Positions 17,553-25,626 of a stretch of 64,000 nt of DNA are shown here, in pieces. This DNA comes from Clostridia bacterium (GTDB taxonomy: Bacteria > Bacillota > Clostridia > Oscillospirales > Acutalibacteraceae). The notes below the pieces were generated by a model, which was not told the DNA's origin, made no database searches, and saw nothing but the letters and a program-made list of their open reading frames with translations. Made by a program: the position numbers and the translations under genes. The stretch lies in contig JAFRQQ010000002.1 of the NCBI GenBank assembly GCA_017428525.1, forward strand, positions 62,001 through 126,000. Direction: 5' to 3'. Numbering within the stretch: the first letter of the stretch is position 1; every line of letters starts with the position of its first letter.

Positions 17553-19328
17553 ATGGTTAGCACTGATCATCTTTGTATGCGATGCATGCGCGAAATCGGG
17601 GAAGCGAAGATCTGCCCGCACTGCGGTTATCATGTGGATTCCGTGCAGATCCCGCCCTACCTGCCCGTGCGCACGCTGGTCGCCAACCGCTATCTGGTCG
17701 GCACCCTGCTCGAATATAACAGCGAGGGCGCGACCTATATCGGCTGGGATATGACGGAAAAAAAGGCGGTCAAGATCCGCGAATTCATCCCCGATACCAT
17801 CACCGTGCGCGATGAAGCCACGCTTCAGGTGCGCGTGATGCAGGGGCAGGAGCGCACCTTCGGCGAGCTGCGCCAGAGCTTCAACGAGCTGTGGACCAAG
17901 CTCGCGCGGCTCAAGGGGCTCTCCGCGCTCATCAGCGTCAACGCCGTGGCCGAGGATCACGGCACCTCCTATGCGATCTACGATCATTTCGAGGGGATCA
18001 GCCTGCGCGATTTCCTGCTGCGCAGCAAAACCGGCTATCTGCCCTGGGAGCGCGCGCAGCAGCTGCTCATGCCGATCCTTTCCACGCTCGGCACGCTGCA
18101 TTCCTCGGGCATCATTCACCGCGGCATTTCTCCCTCTACCCTGGTCATTGCCGGGGACGGAAAAATCAAGATTACCGGCTTCTGCATCGGCGCCGCGCGC
18201 ACCGCGCGCAGCGAGCTGAGCAGCCAGCTGTTTGACGGCTACGCCGCCATTGAGCAATACGGCTTCAACGGGCAGCAGGGCACCTGGACGGATATTTACG
18301 CCTTCGGCGCCGTACTTTACCGCACGCTGATCGGCAGCGATCCGATCTCCGCGCGCGAGCGCATCCAGAACGACCGCCTGATGGTGCCCGGCAAATTTGC
18401 GGAGGCGCTGCCTGCCTATGTGATCAACGGGCTGGTCAATGCGCTGCAGATCCTGCCGGAGGACCGCACGCGCACCGTGGAGCAGCTGCGCGCCGAGCTT
18501 TCCGCCTCGCCCGTGGCGACGGCGGTCAGCGGGCAGTATCAGCAGTCGACGCCCGCCGCGCACACGCCCGCCGGTTCGACCCGCGCCGCAAAACCGAAAA
18601 AGCCGGTCCGCGGCGGCGCCGTCGTGTTCCTGACGACGTTGCTCTCCCTGCTGCTGGGGCTCGGCATCTTTGTGCTGCTTTCCTTCACGGTGTTCAAGGA
18701 TAAGTATTCCTTCAGTTTTCTGGACAACACCGCGCAGACCACGGACGCCGCGCAGGCCGAAACGGTCAAGGTGCCGGATTTCGTCACCCGCAGCTATTAC
18801 GACGTCATTTCCAACCCGGTCTTCAAGAATAATTTCCAGTTTGTGCAGGAATTCGTCTATGACGACGAGGTGTCCGTCGGCTATATCGTGCGCCAGAGCG
18901 TCGATCCGGATACCGACGTGCCGCAGGGCACGGTGATCACCCTCTATGTCAGCAACGGCAAGGAATCGCTCCTGCTGCCGAATGTGGAGGGCAAGAACGC
19001 GGAGGAGGCCGAAAAGGAGCTGACCGATCTCGGTTTCAAGGTCACAAAGACCGAAGCCGTCGATCAGTCCGCGCCGAACAACACGGTGCTCAAGATGTCG
19101 CCGCTTGCCAACCAGAGCTATGACCGCGGCACCATTGTCATCCTGCAGATCAACACTCTGCCGGCGCAGACGACGGCTGCGCAGGAGGATGAGGACGAAA
19201 CCACCCGCCGCTCCCGTTCCTATGACGACGAGGAGGACGAGGAAGAGGAAGAGGAGGAAACCACGACCTCCCGCAGCAGATACGAATATACTTACACCTA
19301 TAATCCCGGCGGAGACGACGAGAACTGA
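17553..19328 (+). CDS. Zinc-ribbon, kinase-like (probable pseudokinase), PASTA membrane protein
   Basis: 591 residues. In order: a zinc ribbon (C8-C11, C21-C24), a Hanks-type kinase-like domain (about 40-315), a membrane segment (355-378), two PASTA repeats (about 404-472 and 474-545) and an acidic/Thr-Ser tail. The beta-3 Lys is kept (K74, AVKI), but the catalytic-loop HRD is HRG (189-191) and the DFG motif is GFC (209-211), so both key Asp residues are missing. The PASTA part would face outside and bind muropeptides or beta-lactams by family analogy. The start at 17553 follows AAGGAG; the frame extends 48 nt upstream without a ribosome site. It is 36 nt before a secreted phosphoesterase. 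Confidence 0.85.
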   Translation: MVSTDHLCMRCMREIGEAKICPHCGYHVDSVQIPPYLPVRTLVANRYLVGTLLEYNSEGATYIGWDMTEKKAVKIREFIPDTITVRDEATLQVRVMQGQERTFGELRQSFNELWTKLARLKGLSALISVNAVAEDHGTSYAIYDHFEGISLRDFLLRSKTGYLPWERAQQLLMPILSTLGTLHSSGIIHRGISPSTLVIAGDGKIKITGFCIGAARTARSELSSQLFDGYAAIEQYGFNGQQGTWTDIYAFGAVLYRTLIGSDPISARERIQNDRLMVPGKFAEALPAYVINGLVNALQILPEDRTRTVEQLRAELSASPVATAVSGQYQQSTPAAHTPAGSTRAAKPKKPVRGGAVVFLTTLLSLLLGLGIFVLLSFTVFKDKYSFSFLDNTAQTTDAAQAETVKVPDFVTRSYYDVISNPVFKNNFQFVQEFVYDDEVSVGYIVRQSVDPDTDVPQGTVITLYVSNGKESLLLPNVEGKNAEEAEKELTDLGFKVTKTEAVDQSAPNNTVLKMSPLANQSYDRGTIVILQINTLPAQTTAAQEDEDETTRRSRSYDDEEDEEEEEEETTTSRSRYEYTYTYNPGGDDEN

Positions 19329-19364
19329 GTCCGGCCGGACGCCGCAGAAAGGAAGGAATCCCCT

Positions 19365-20606
19365 ATGAAAAACCGAACCGCCCGCAGGGTCAGAAACATT
19401 CTTTGCATTCTGCTCAGCTGCGTGCTGCTCTTCGCCTGTGCCGCGCCGGCTCTCGCCGGAGAAGCGACGGACAACGGCTTTGAACGCCCGGTCAACGCGC
19501 ATCTGACCTTCAATGAAGACGGCGAATTCACCATTCTGCAGGTGGCGGATATTCAGGACGGCGTCCTGCTGACCACGCTCGCGAAGGAAACGCTGCGCGC
19601 CGCCGTGGAAAAGACGCAGCCCGATCTGATCGTGCTCACCGGCGACAATATCGCGGGCTACGTGTGCACCCTCGGCAAGATGCCGGAGCTTGCGATCCGT
19701 CAGTTCATGGATATTTTTGAGGAATACGGCATTCCCGTCGCCGCCGTTTACGGCAATCACGACGATCAGAACACCGCCATGGACAAGGAAGCGCAGATGG
19801 ACGTATATATGGAATACGACTGCTTCATCGGCTGCAAGGGCGTCATTGCGGAAAAGACCGTTGACGGCAACACCATGAAGAACGTCGGAACCTACAATAT
19901 CCCCGTGTTCGCTTCCGCGGACAGCGATCAGGTGCTGTTCAATGTCTGGTGCTTCGATTCCGGCAACTACAATCCCGATAAGAGCGTCGGCGGTTACGGC
20001 TATGTGCTGCCCGAGCAGGTCGAATGGTACGAGGGCGTTTCCGACGCGCTCAAGGCGGAAAACGGCGGCACGCCCGTGCCCTCGATCGCGTTCCAGCACA
20101 TCGTGCCCCCGCAGATCTACCGTGCGCTCAAGGAAGTGCCCAAGGGCACGGAAGGCGCCATCACCCGCTTTGGCAAATATTACACACTGCCCGACGGCGT
20201 GGATCCCGCAACGAACTGGCTCGGCGAACCCCCCTGCCCGCCGAATCCGGATTTTGAGCCGGCCTATGCGCAGGTGGACGCCATGGTGCGTCAGGGCGAC
20301 GTGATCGCGCTCTTCTTCGGCCACGATCATATCAACAGTTATATTGTGCCTTATGAGGGGATCGACCTGGTTTCCTCGCCCGGCATGACTTATCTTTCCT
20401 ATAACAACGCGAACCGCGGCTTCCGCACCATCACGGTCAATAAAGCGGATCCCTCGACCTATACGACCAGAACCTACACGGTCGAAGAGCTGTTTGAGGG
20501 CAACACGTTCCGCACGGTGCTGCTGAAGCTCCAGGGCATCATCGACAGCGTCAAGAACTTCTTTGTCGACCTCTGGAATACCAAGCTCAGTCCGCTTTTC
20601 AGCTGA
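19365..20606 (+). CDS. Secreted metallophosphoesterase
   Basis: 413 residues. A signal peptide covers about 1-31 (CILLSCVLLFACAAPALA). The calcineurin-like domain has ILQVADIQD in place of the usual DxH, then VLTGDN, VYGNHDD, a conserved QHI segment and FFGHDHIN. This order matches Dcr2/purple-acid-phosphatase-like enzymes that act outside the cell on phosphomonoesters or nucleotides. The C-terminus is a hydrophobic/amphipathic stretch. It probably shares the pseudokinase promoter. Confidence 0.85.
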   Translation: MKNRTARRVRNILCILLSCVLLFACAAPALAGEATDNGFERPVNAHLTFNEDGEFTILQVADIQDGVLLTTLAKETLRAAVEKTQPDLIVLTGDNIAGYVCTLGKMPELAIRQFMDIFEEYGIPVAAVYGNHDDQNTAMDKEAQMDVYMEYDCFIGCKGVIAEKTVDGNTMKNVGTYNIPVFASADSDQVLFNVWCFDSGNYNPDKSVGGYGYVLPEQVEWYEGVSDALKAENGGTPVPSIAFQHIVPPQIYRALKEVPKGTEGAITRFGKYYTLPDGVDPATNWLGEPPCPPNPDFEPAYAQVDAMVRQGDVIALFFGHDHINSYIVPYEGIDLVSSPGMTYLSYNNANRGFRTITVNKADPSTYTTRTYTVEELFEGNTFRTVLLKLQGIIDSVKNFFVDLWNTKLSPLFS

Positions 20607-20617
20607 GGATCCCGCAG

Positions 20618-20646
20618 GCGGGCGCCGTTCCCGAAACGGCGCCCGC
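20618..20646 (+). terminator. Hairpin after the secreted phosphoesterase
   Basis: GCGGGCGCCGTT pairs with AACGGCGCCCGC (12 bp), followed only by TTTC. It may end the pseudokinase-phosphoesterase transcript in part. Confidence 0.55.
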
Positions 20647-20694
20647 TTTCACCGCTCCGGCGGGAGCGCAAACAAGAGAAAGGGGAACCGCGGA

Positions 20695-21285
20695 ATGCCG
20701 AAAAAGGATGCGGGTAGCACCAAACTCAAGCTCATCAGCGCCGCCTGGTCGCTGTTTTATGAGCAGGGCTACGAAAACACGACCGTGGAGGATATCGTGG
20801 AGCGCTCTGCGACCTCCAAGGGCTCGTTTTATCATTATTTTGACGGCAAGGCGGAGCTGGTCGGCTCCCTTTCCTATCTGTTCGACAGCAAATATGAAGC
20901 GCTCGCGCCGACCCTGCCGGCCGACATGAGCGCCTTTGAAAAACTGCTGTATCTCAACCGCGAGCTGTTCCTGATGATCGAAAACAGCGTGCCGATGGAT
21001 CTGCTGACCATGCTCTATTCCTCCCAGCTGACGCTCAAGGGGGATAGGAATCTGCTTGACCGCAACCGGACGTATTACAAGCTCCTGCGGCGCATCGCCG
21101 TGGAGGGCTTTGCCAACGGGGAATTTGACCCGGCGGTTTCCGTCAACGAGCTGGTCAAGGCCTACGCCCTGTGCGAGCGGGCGATTCTGAGCGACTGGTG
21201 CCTGTGCAACGGCGAATACGCGCTTTCCAAGTATTCCGCCTCACTCCTGCCGACGCTGCTGCAGGGCTTTCTGCGCAAGGAGTAG
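20695..21285 (+). CDS. TetR-family transcriptional regulator
   Basis: 196 residues. The N-terminal DNA-binding domain (about 10-55: LISAAWSLFYEQGYENTTVEDIVERS, then SKGSFYHYFDGKAELV) is clearly TetR. The C-terminal helical domain is not assigned to a ligand. The start follows AAAGGGG by 8 nt. Its target is not evident; the next genes on the same strand have their own promoters. Confidence 0.9.
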   Translation: MPKKDAGSTKLKLISAAWSLFYEQGYENTTVEDIVERSATSKGSFYHYFDGKAELVGSLSYLFDSKYEALAPTLPADMSAFEKLLYLNRELFLMIENSVPMDLLTMLYSSQLTLKGDRNLLDRNRTYYKLLRRIAVEGFANGEFDPAVSVNELVKAYALCERAILSDWCLCNGEYALSKYSASLLPTLLQGFLRKE

Positions 21286-21425
21286 CTGCTTTTTATATAT
21301 TTTTTCATACACACATCAAATGTCAAGTCAAGTTGGTAGACAAGTGCGCCGAATACATGGTATGATTAAGCTGTGACGGCACAGCGTGCTGTCCGGATCA
21401 ACAGGATTGAAAGGAGATTCGTGTG

Positions 21426-21865
21426 ATGAAAAATCTGAAAAAATGCTCGCTTTGCTGCTTTCCGTGCTGTTGCTGCTTGGCTGTGCAGCGTCGGCCTTTG
21501 CGGAGGAAGCAACGGAGCCGGAGGAACCAGCGCAAACCGAGATTAACCCGAAGGATCTGCCGCTGATTGACATTAAAACAGGAATCGCCGTGACACGGTA
21601 CATGTATTCCACGCTTATGTCCCAGCCGGATTTTTCCGAATATCTTCAATCCCTAATGAAGTACTTCGCTCAGGAAACTGCCGAGAAAGGGGCGTTCGCT
21701 CTGATTGTCGAGCCGATCGTATTGGGCGTTTTGTCGGCACCGTCCTGGTCCTTCTTTGTCATCGTCCCGCTGTTTGCTTTCTTCCCGCGCTTTTCCTACA
21801 GAACTGTCGGCGAAGTCGTTGATCTATCTTCTTTTCATCCGATAGCGGATGAAGTCCCGGCATAA
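21426..21865 (+). pseudogene. Small secreted or membrane protein with an apparent 1-nt frameshift in the signal peptide
   Basis: A good ribosome site (AAAGGAG) and ATG at 21426 begin MKNLKK, but the frame then runs into unlikely Cys/Arg-rich sequence. The other frame continues as a proper signal peptide, MLALLLSVLLLLGCAASAFA (from 21443), and a 120-residue mature part with one hydrophobic segment (about LIVEPIVLGVLSAPSWSFFVIVPLFAF in outline). One missing A in the A6 run at 21437-21442 explains this. It is either a real mutation, a phase-variable tract or a sequence error. No family is recognised. The 21286-21425 gap holds a weak TAGACA-18-TATGAT promoter. Confidence 0.5.
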
Positions 21866-21884
21866 TCCATTGATTATCAATTTT

Positions 21885-21922
21885 CCGCTGTGCGCCGAAG
21901 GACCGGGGCACGGCGGTTTTTT
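21885..21922 (+). terminator. Terminator after the frameshifted gene
   Basis: CCGCTGTGC pairs with GCACGGCGG (9 bp with one G-T), followed by TTTTTT. Confidence 0.8.
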
Positions 21923-21989
21923 ATGCACCGAAAGCGGGCGATTCCGTCGGGCGCAAATAGGGCGCGCCGTCCGGAAAACGGTAGGGGGC

Positions 21990-22018
21990 TTGACAAATTG
22001 CGCAAATTGTAGTAAGAT
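21990..22018 (+). promoter_or_regulatory. Promoter of the YolD-like gene
   Basis: TTGACA, 17 nt, TAAGAT. The spacer contains the palindrome TTGCGCAA. Confidence 0.8.
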
Positions 22019-22049
22019 AAAGGTACAAATGCGTAATTGGATTGCGCAA
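21998..22049 (+). promoter_or_regulatory. Paired TTGCGCAA palindromes, candidate operators
   Basis: TTGCGCAA occurs at 21998-22005 (promoter spacer) and again at 22042-22049 just before the ribosome site, both inside the longer shared ATTGCGCAAA. The centres are 44 bp apart, close to four helical turns, which would suit a repressor binding two sites on one face. The repressor is not identified. Confidence 0.5.
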
Positions 22050-22062
22050 AGGGGGGCGCGCC

Positions 22063-22473
22063 ATGGAAAATGCAAGACGAAAATACACGCAGATCATCGA
22101 TCTGCCGCATCCCGTTTCCGTGCGGCGTGCGCAGATGTCCCGGCTCAGGCGCGCGGCGCAGTTTTCGCCCTTTGCGGCGCTGACCGGCTATGAGGATCTG
22201 ATCGCGGAGACCGGGCGCGTCACGGCGCCGGCGCCGGTGCTGGACGAGGCGGCGCTGGAGGAGCTGGACCGCAAGCTCGCCTGCCTGTGCAGCCTTCTGC
22301 CGGCGCGGCCGACGGTCACGGTCACCGTGTTTTGCCCGGACGGGAGAAAAGCGGGCGGCGTTTACCGCACCTGCTGCGGCGTGCTGTCCGCGATCGATCT
22401 GCGGACGCAGGCGCTCCTGCTGGAGGGGCAGGCGCCGATTGCGTTGAAAACGGTCACGGATCTGCGCTTTTGA
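22063..22473 (+). CDS. YolD-like domain protein
   Basis: 136 residues. IIDLPHPVSVRRAQMS followed by RAAQFSPFAALTGYEDLIAE is the hallmark of YolD-like proteins of Clostridia, which often sit beside DinB/UmuC-type polymerases; here none is adjacent. The C-terminal part (about 80-136) is the beta-rich region that follows in these proteins. The start is placed after AAAGGGGGG. Its role is unknown, possibly linked to DNA damage by family context. Confidence 0.7.
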   Translation: MENARRKYTQIIDLPHPVSVRRAQMSRLRRAAQFSPFAALTGYEDLIAETGRVTAPAPVLDEAALEELDRKLACLCSLLPARPTVTVTVFCPDGRKAGGVYRTCCGVLSAIDLRTQALLLEGQAPIALKTVTDLRF

Positions 22474-22494
22474 CAGCGAATTTTCATCTTCCGC

Positions 22495-22524
22495 TTGACA
22501 AACGGTCATGGTTTTCTATAGAAT
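22495..22524 (+). promoter_or_regulatory. Promoter of the papain-like protease gene
   Basis: TTGACA, 18 nt, TAGAAT; a TATAAT-like box also begins 5 nt further on. Confidence 0.6.
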
Positions 22525-22585
22525 ATAATCAGAGAAGATAAATTGGCGGTGTGCGCCGCACAGACAGAAGGAAAGGGGTGGTTCG

Positions 22586-24385
22586 GTGAAAACGCTGAAA
22601 AAACGACTGGCTGTTTTGCTTTGCGCCTGCATGCTCTTTGTCTGTGCCGTGCCCGGTTCCGCGGGGGCGTCCGCCGCGCTGCCGATGCTCCTGCTGGAAA
22701 CGGAATCCAACGGCGGTTATCTGAATTATCATCTCACAAATGCCGCCACGGGCGCGCAGGTCACGCTGCCTTCCGCGGCCGCGCCCGGCGGCCCGCGCAG
22801 GGCCGAAGCGCAGCTGCCGACTGCCTATGACGCGCGCACGGCCGGTGTTGTGACCGGTGTGCGCAATCAGGGCGAGACCGGCGCCTGCTGGGCCTTCTCC
22901 ACGCTGGCCGCGCTGGAGAGCGACGCGATCGCCGGGGGCATTGCCGATCTGACGGCCGATTATTCCGAGGCGCATCTGGCATGGTTCGCCAATCACTCGC
23001 TGGTAACGGACACGGCGGACGGCACCTGCGGCGACGACTATACCGTGGAGGAACCCTACATGACCGGCGGCAACTGGCTGATCGCAACGTCGGAGCTGTC
23101 CCGCTGGGGCGGCATTGCGCGCGAGAGCAGTTTTCCCTATGCGCCTTACAGTGCGTCCACCATGGGCAATTATGCCGCGGCCGACCGCTATACCACGGAC
23201 AGCGGGGCGGTGCTTCGCTCTGCCGAGGAGCTGAGCAGCGCTGCGGCGGTCAAGCAGTGGATCCAGACCCACGGCGCTGTGACGGCCACCATTTATATAG
23301 ACGATGTGAATTATGAATACAACGGCGCTTATTATTACAACGGCACGGAATCGCCCAACCATCAGATCACGCTGATCGGCTGGGACGACAGCTACAGCGC
23401 CGCCAATTTCAAGCCGGGCTGCCGGCCGGCGGTCAACGGCGCGTGGCTGGTCAAGGACAGCTGGGGCACCTATTTCCATAACCGGGGCTATTTCTGGCTC
23501 TCCTATGCCGACGTCTCCCTGTGCAACACGGTCGGCTTCACCGCGCAGTCGACGGAGGCCTATCAGTATAATTACACCTATAACGGCGCGGGGTGGAACG
23601 CCAGCCTGACGCCCACGGGCAACAGCAAGGTGGCCAATGTGTTCCGGGCAAAGAGCAAGGAGCTGCTCCAGGCCGTGGCGTTTTACACCGTGATGCCTGC
23701 GCAGACGGTGACGATCTCGGTCTACAGCCTTTACAGCTCCTATAATTCGCCCGTGCGCGGCTCGCCGCTGCTGACACAGACGCTGACCCTGACCAACGCG
23801 GGCTATCATACGGTGGATCTGAACTCGGCGATCTCGCTTGCTTCGGGCAGCTATTTTTCGGTCGTGATCGAATACGCCGCGATGTACAACAGCGATTACA
23901 ACGCCAGCATTGCCGTTATTCCGGTGGAATACAACGGCGTGGACGACGGACGCACCTACGCGAGCCAGAGCAAGCAGTCCTATGCCTATATCCCGTCCTT
24001 CTCCGGCAACAACAGCTGGTATCAGCTTTCGGCGTTTGACAGCGGTCTTTGCAACGTCTGCGTGCAGGCGCTCACGAGCTGCGACCACGCGTGGTCGGTC
24101 ACGCAGGTGGACGCAACCTGCGAAGCAGACGGCTATACCGACGCGGTCTGCAGCCTTTGCGGCAAGGAGACGCATACCGTACTGCCGGCCACGGGACACA
24201 GCTACGGCGACTGGAGCGCCTACGCCTATGCCGGCGCCGGCGTGCGGGAAACGCACCGCACCTGCGGCGTCTGCGGGCATGTGGAATCGCAGACGATTTC
24301 CACCGGCGCGCGCTTCATCACGCTGCAACAGCTGCTCGAACGCCTCTTCACTGTCTTTCAGACGGCTCTGCGGCAGCTGCGATAA
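22586..24385 (+). CDS. Secreted papain-family (C1A) cysteine protease
   Basis: 599 residues, GTG start after GGAAAGGGG. A signal peptide covers about 1-28. The C1A domain has QGETGACWAFST with catalytic C101, SPNHQITLIGWDD with H259, and WLVKDSWGTYFHNRGYFW, where the usual Asn is D291 (seen in some bacterial members). A beta-sandwich, lectin-like region follows (about 320-485). The C-terminus (490-580) holds Cys pairs of the form CDHAWS..ATCEADGYTDAVCSLCG, like the extracellular repeat modules of gut Firmicutes. It should degrade proteins outside the cell. Monocistronic. Confidence 0.9.
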   Translation: MKTLKKRLAVLLCACMLFVCAVPGSAGASAALPMLLLETESNGGYLNYHLTNAATGAQVTLPSAAAPGGPRRAEAQLPTAYDARTAGVVTGVRNQGETGACWAFSTLAALESDAIAGGIADLTADYSEAHLAWFANHSLVTDTADGTCGDDYTVEEPYMTGGNWLIATSELSRWGGIARESSFPYAPYSASTMGNYAAADRYTTDSGAVLRSAEELSSAAAVKQWIQTHGAVTATIYIDDVNYEYNGAYYYNGTESPNHQITLIGWDDSYSAANFKPGCRPAVNGAWLVKDSWGTYFHNRGYFWLSYADVSLCNTVGFTAQSTEAYQYNYTYNGAGWNASLTPTGNSKVANVFRAKSKELLQAVAFYTVMPAQTVTISVYSLYSSYNSPVRGSPLLTQTLTLTNAGYHTVDLNSAISLASGSYFSVVIEYAAMYNSDYNASIAVIPVEYNGVDDGRTYASQSKQSYAYIPSFSGNNSWYQLSAFDSGLCNVCVQALTSCDHAWSVTQVDATCEADGYTDAVCSLCGKETHTVLPATGHSYGDWSAYAYAGAGVRETHRTCGVCGHVESQTISTGARFITLQQLLERLFTVFQTALRQLR

Positions 24386-24403
24386 TGAACAAATTATAAG
24401 AAT

Positions 24404-24439
24404 CAGCGCTTACGGAGGGGAATCCGTAAGCGCTGTTTT
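24404..24439 (+). terminator. Terminator after the protease gene
   Basis: CAGCGCTTACGGA pairs with TCCGTAAGCGCTG (13 bp), followed by TTTTG. Confidence 0.85.
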
Positions 24440-24459
24440 GTCTGAATGATGTGGTTTTA

Positions 24460-25254
24460 TTAGAACTGATATTGAAGTGGGAAGGCAAAGACTTCGAAGC
24501 TTGCAACATCCGCAGCCGCAATATTGCTGCCCAGATTTGAGGTTTCAAATCCGATCTTTTCGCCGGGCTGCAGATCGTTATCAAGAATCGTAAACTGCTG
24601 CGCTAACAATTGTCCGTTGGCATCAAACAACTGTGCGACAACATAAACCATCTTGCCGACTTCATCCGTTGTGTTTTCAACGCGACCCGAGACTTTTGCT
24701 CCGTAGTAGTCCGAATCTTTCACTGCCGTTTCACTCACGGCGTAACGGATGCAATCGGCAGATGCTTTTTTCACGGATACATGCGGAATTGCTTTCAGCC
24801 CCTCTGCCGGAAGTGCTTCCTCTGCAGTTGTTTCGTTAAAGTAATATGCAGTTTCACCGGGCTTAAGAATTTGAGGATAGACGCTAACCATGCTTAATGT
24901 TTTAACGAGGTTTCCTGAAGCGTCCTCGATGTCAACGGAAGCACTGGAAAGATAAAGGTTTTCTGTTCCTGTATTTTTTACAGGAATCGCAACGCTTACC
25001 CAAGGCGTTTGAATGCTACTTTTCCAGACTTTAACCGTTCCTTCACCGATTTCATAAGCTTCCTGTGCAGCTGCTTTTGTTTCCGTCTTATCAACATTTT
25101 CTGTTGCCTGTGTGCCCGCGTCCGGATTAGCCGGATCGGTTTTTTCGTTTTTACCGCCTTTTCCGAGTGCGGCAAGCAAAATTACGACAACCAGAACGAT
25201 CAGGACCCAAAACCACCATTTTTTCACAATCGGTTTTTTTGTTTTTTCTTCCAT
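24460..25254 (-). CDS. Membrane-anchored FxLYD/DUF5067-like protein
   Basis: 264 residues. One membrane segment lies near the N-terminus (about 14-33, WWFWVLIVLVVVILLAAL), followed by a linker and a beta-sandwich region with AIPVKNTGTENLYLSSASVDIEDASG and AKVSGRVENTTDEVGKMVYV, in the style of FxLYD domains of Firmicutes surface proteins. The start at 25254 follows GAGGAGG. Base composition is more AT-rich than the neighbours, suggesting recent gain. It is divergent from a small XRE regulator and their shared gap contains paired operators, so that regulator probably controls it. Confidence 0.65.
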   Translation of the reverse strand: MEEKTKKPIVKKWWFWVLIVLVVVILLAALGKGGKNEKTDPANPDAGTQATENVDKTETKAAAQEAYEIGEGTVKVWKSSIQTPWVSVAIPVKNTGTENLYLSSASVDIEDASGNLVKTLSMVSVYPQILKPGETAYYFNETTAEEALPAEGLKAIPHVSVKKASADCIRYAVSETAVKDSDYYGAKVSGRVENTTDEVGKMVYVVAQLFDANGQLLAQQFTILDNDLQPGEKIGFETSNLGSNIAAADVASFEVFAFPLQYQF

Positions 25255-25270
25255 TTTTATACCTCCTCTT

Positions 25271-25293
25271 AAATATCCCAAATTGGGATATTT
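25271..25293. promoter_or_regulatory. Operator 1 of the divergent XRE/membrane-protein pair
   Basis: A perfect palindrome, AAATATCCCAA, A, TTGGGATATTT (11-bp arms). It lies in the leader of the minus-strand gene. Confidence 0.75.
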
Positions 25294-25295
25294 TT

Positions 25296-25324
25296 ATTAT
25301 ACCATTTTGGGATAATAGTGTCAA
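25296..25324 (-). promoter_or_regulatory. Promoter of the FxLYD-like gene
   Basis: On the minus strand: TTGACA, 17 nt, TATAAT; perfect consensus, with operator 2 covering the -10 and spacer. Confidence 0.85.
25297..25315. promoter_or_regulatory. Operator 2 of the divergent pair
   Basis: TTATACCAT and TTGGGATAA form an imperfect palindrome sharing the TTGGGATA half-site with operator 1. The centres are 24 bp apart. Binding here would block the minus-strand promoter. Confidence 0.6.
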
Positions 25325-25335
25325 GAGGGGTTTTT

Positions 25336-25539
25336 ATGAGAATCAAAGAGTTAAGAACCAGCAGGCACTTGTCCCAATTGAAAATGGCGATGGATCTGAA
25401 CATGGCGCAAAACACGCTCAGCAGGTATGAAACCGGCGAACGTGAGCCGGGTATTAGTGAACTGATCCGAATCGCGGACTATTTTCAGGTTTCTGTCGAT
25501 TATCTGATTGGCCATTCGGATCATCCCGATCCGCGCTGA
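25336..25539 (+). CDS. Small XRE-family regulator
   Basis: 67 residues, essentially only a Cro/C1 helix-turn-helix: LRTSRHLSQLKMAMDLNMAQNTLSRYE, then the common ending ADYFQVSVDYLIGHSD. GAGGGG precedes the ATG. With no sensing domain it is a minimal DNA-binding protein. The divergent layout and the TTGGGATA palindromes in the gap point to regulation of itself and of the membrane protein gene. Confidence 0.85.
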   Translation: MRIKELRTSRHLSQLKMAMDLNMAQNTLSRYETGEREPGISELIRIADYFQVSVDYLIGHSDHPDPR

Positions 25540-25560
25540 TCGGAGTATTTTATATAACAA

Positions 25561-25610
25561 AAAGCAGATGTTGGTTGACGCTTTTCGCGAAACAACAAAC
25601 ATCTGCTTTT
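25561..25610. terminator. Bidirectional terminator
   Basis: AAAGCAGATGTT pairs with AACATCTGCTTT (12 bp), with A and T tracts on both sides, between the convergent XRE and HerA-like genes. Confidence 0.75.
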
Positions 25611-25626
25611 CTTGTTGATCGGAGGC

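Noticed and set aside
15216..20330. Very long open frames opposite glgB (687 codons, plus strand) and opposite the pseudokinase and secreted phosphoesterase (981 codons, minus strand)
   Set aside because: They are antisense to well-supported genes, lack ribosome sites and family motifs, and are the usual result of GC-rich third positions.
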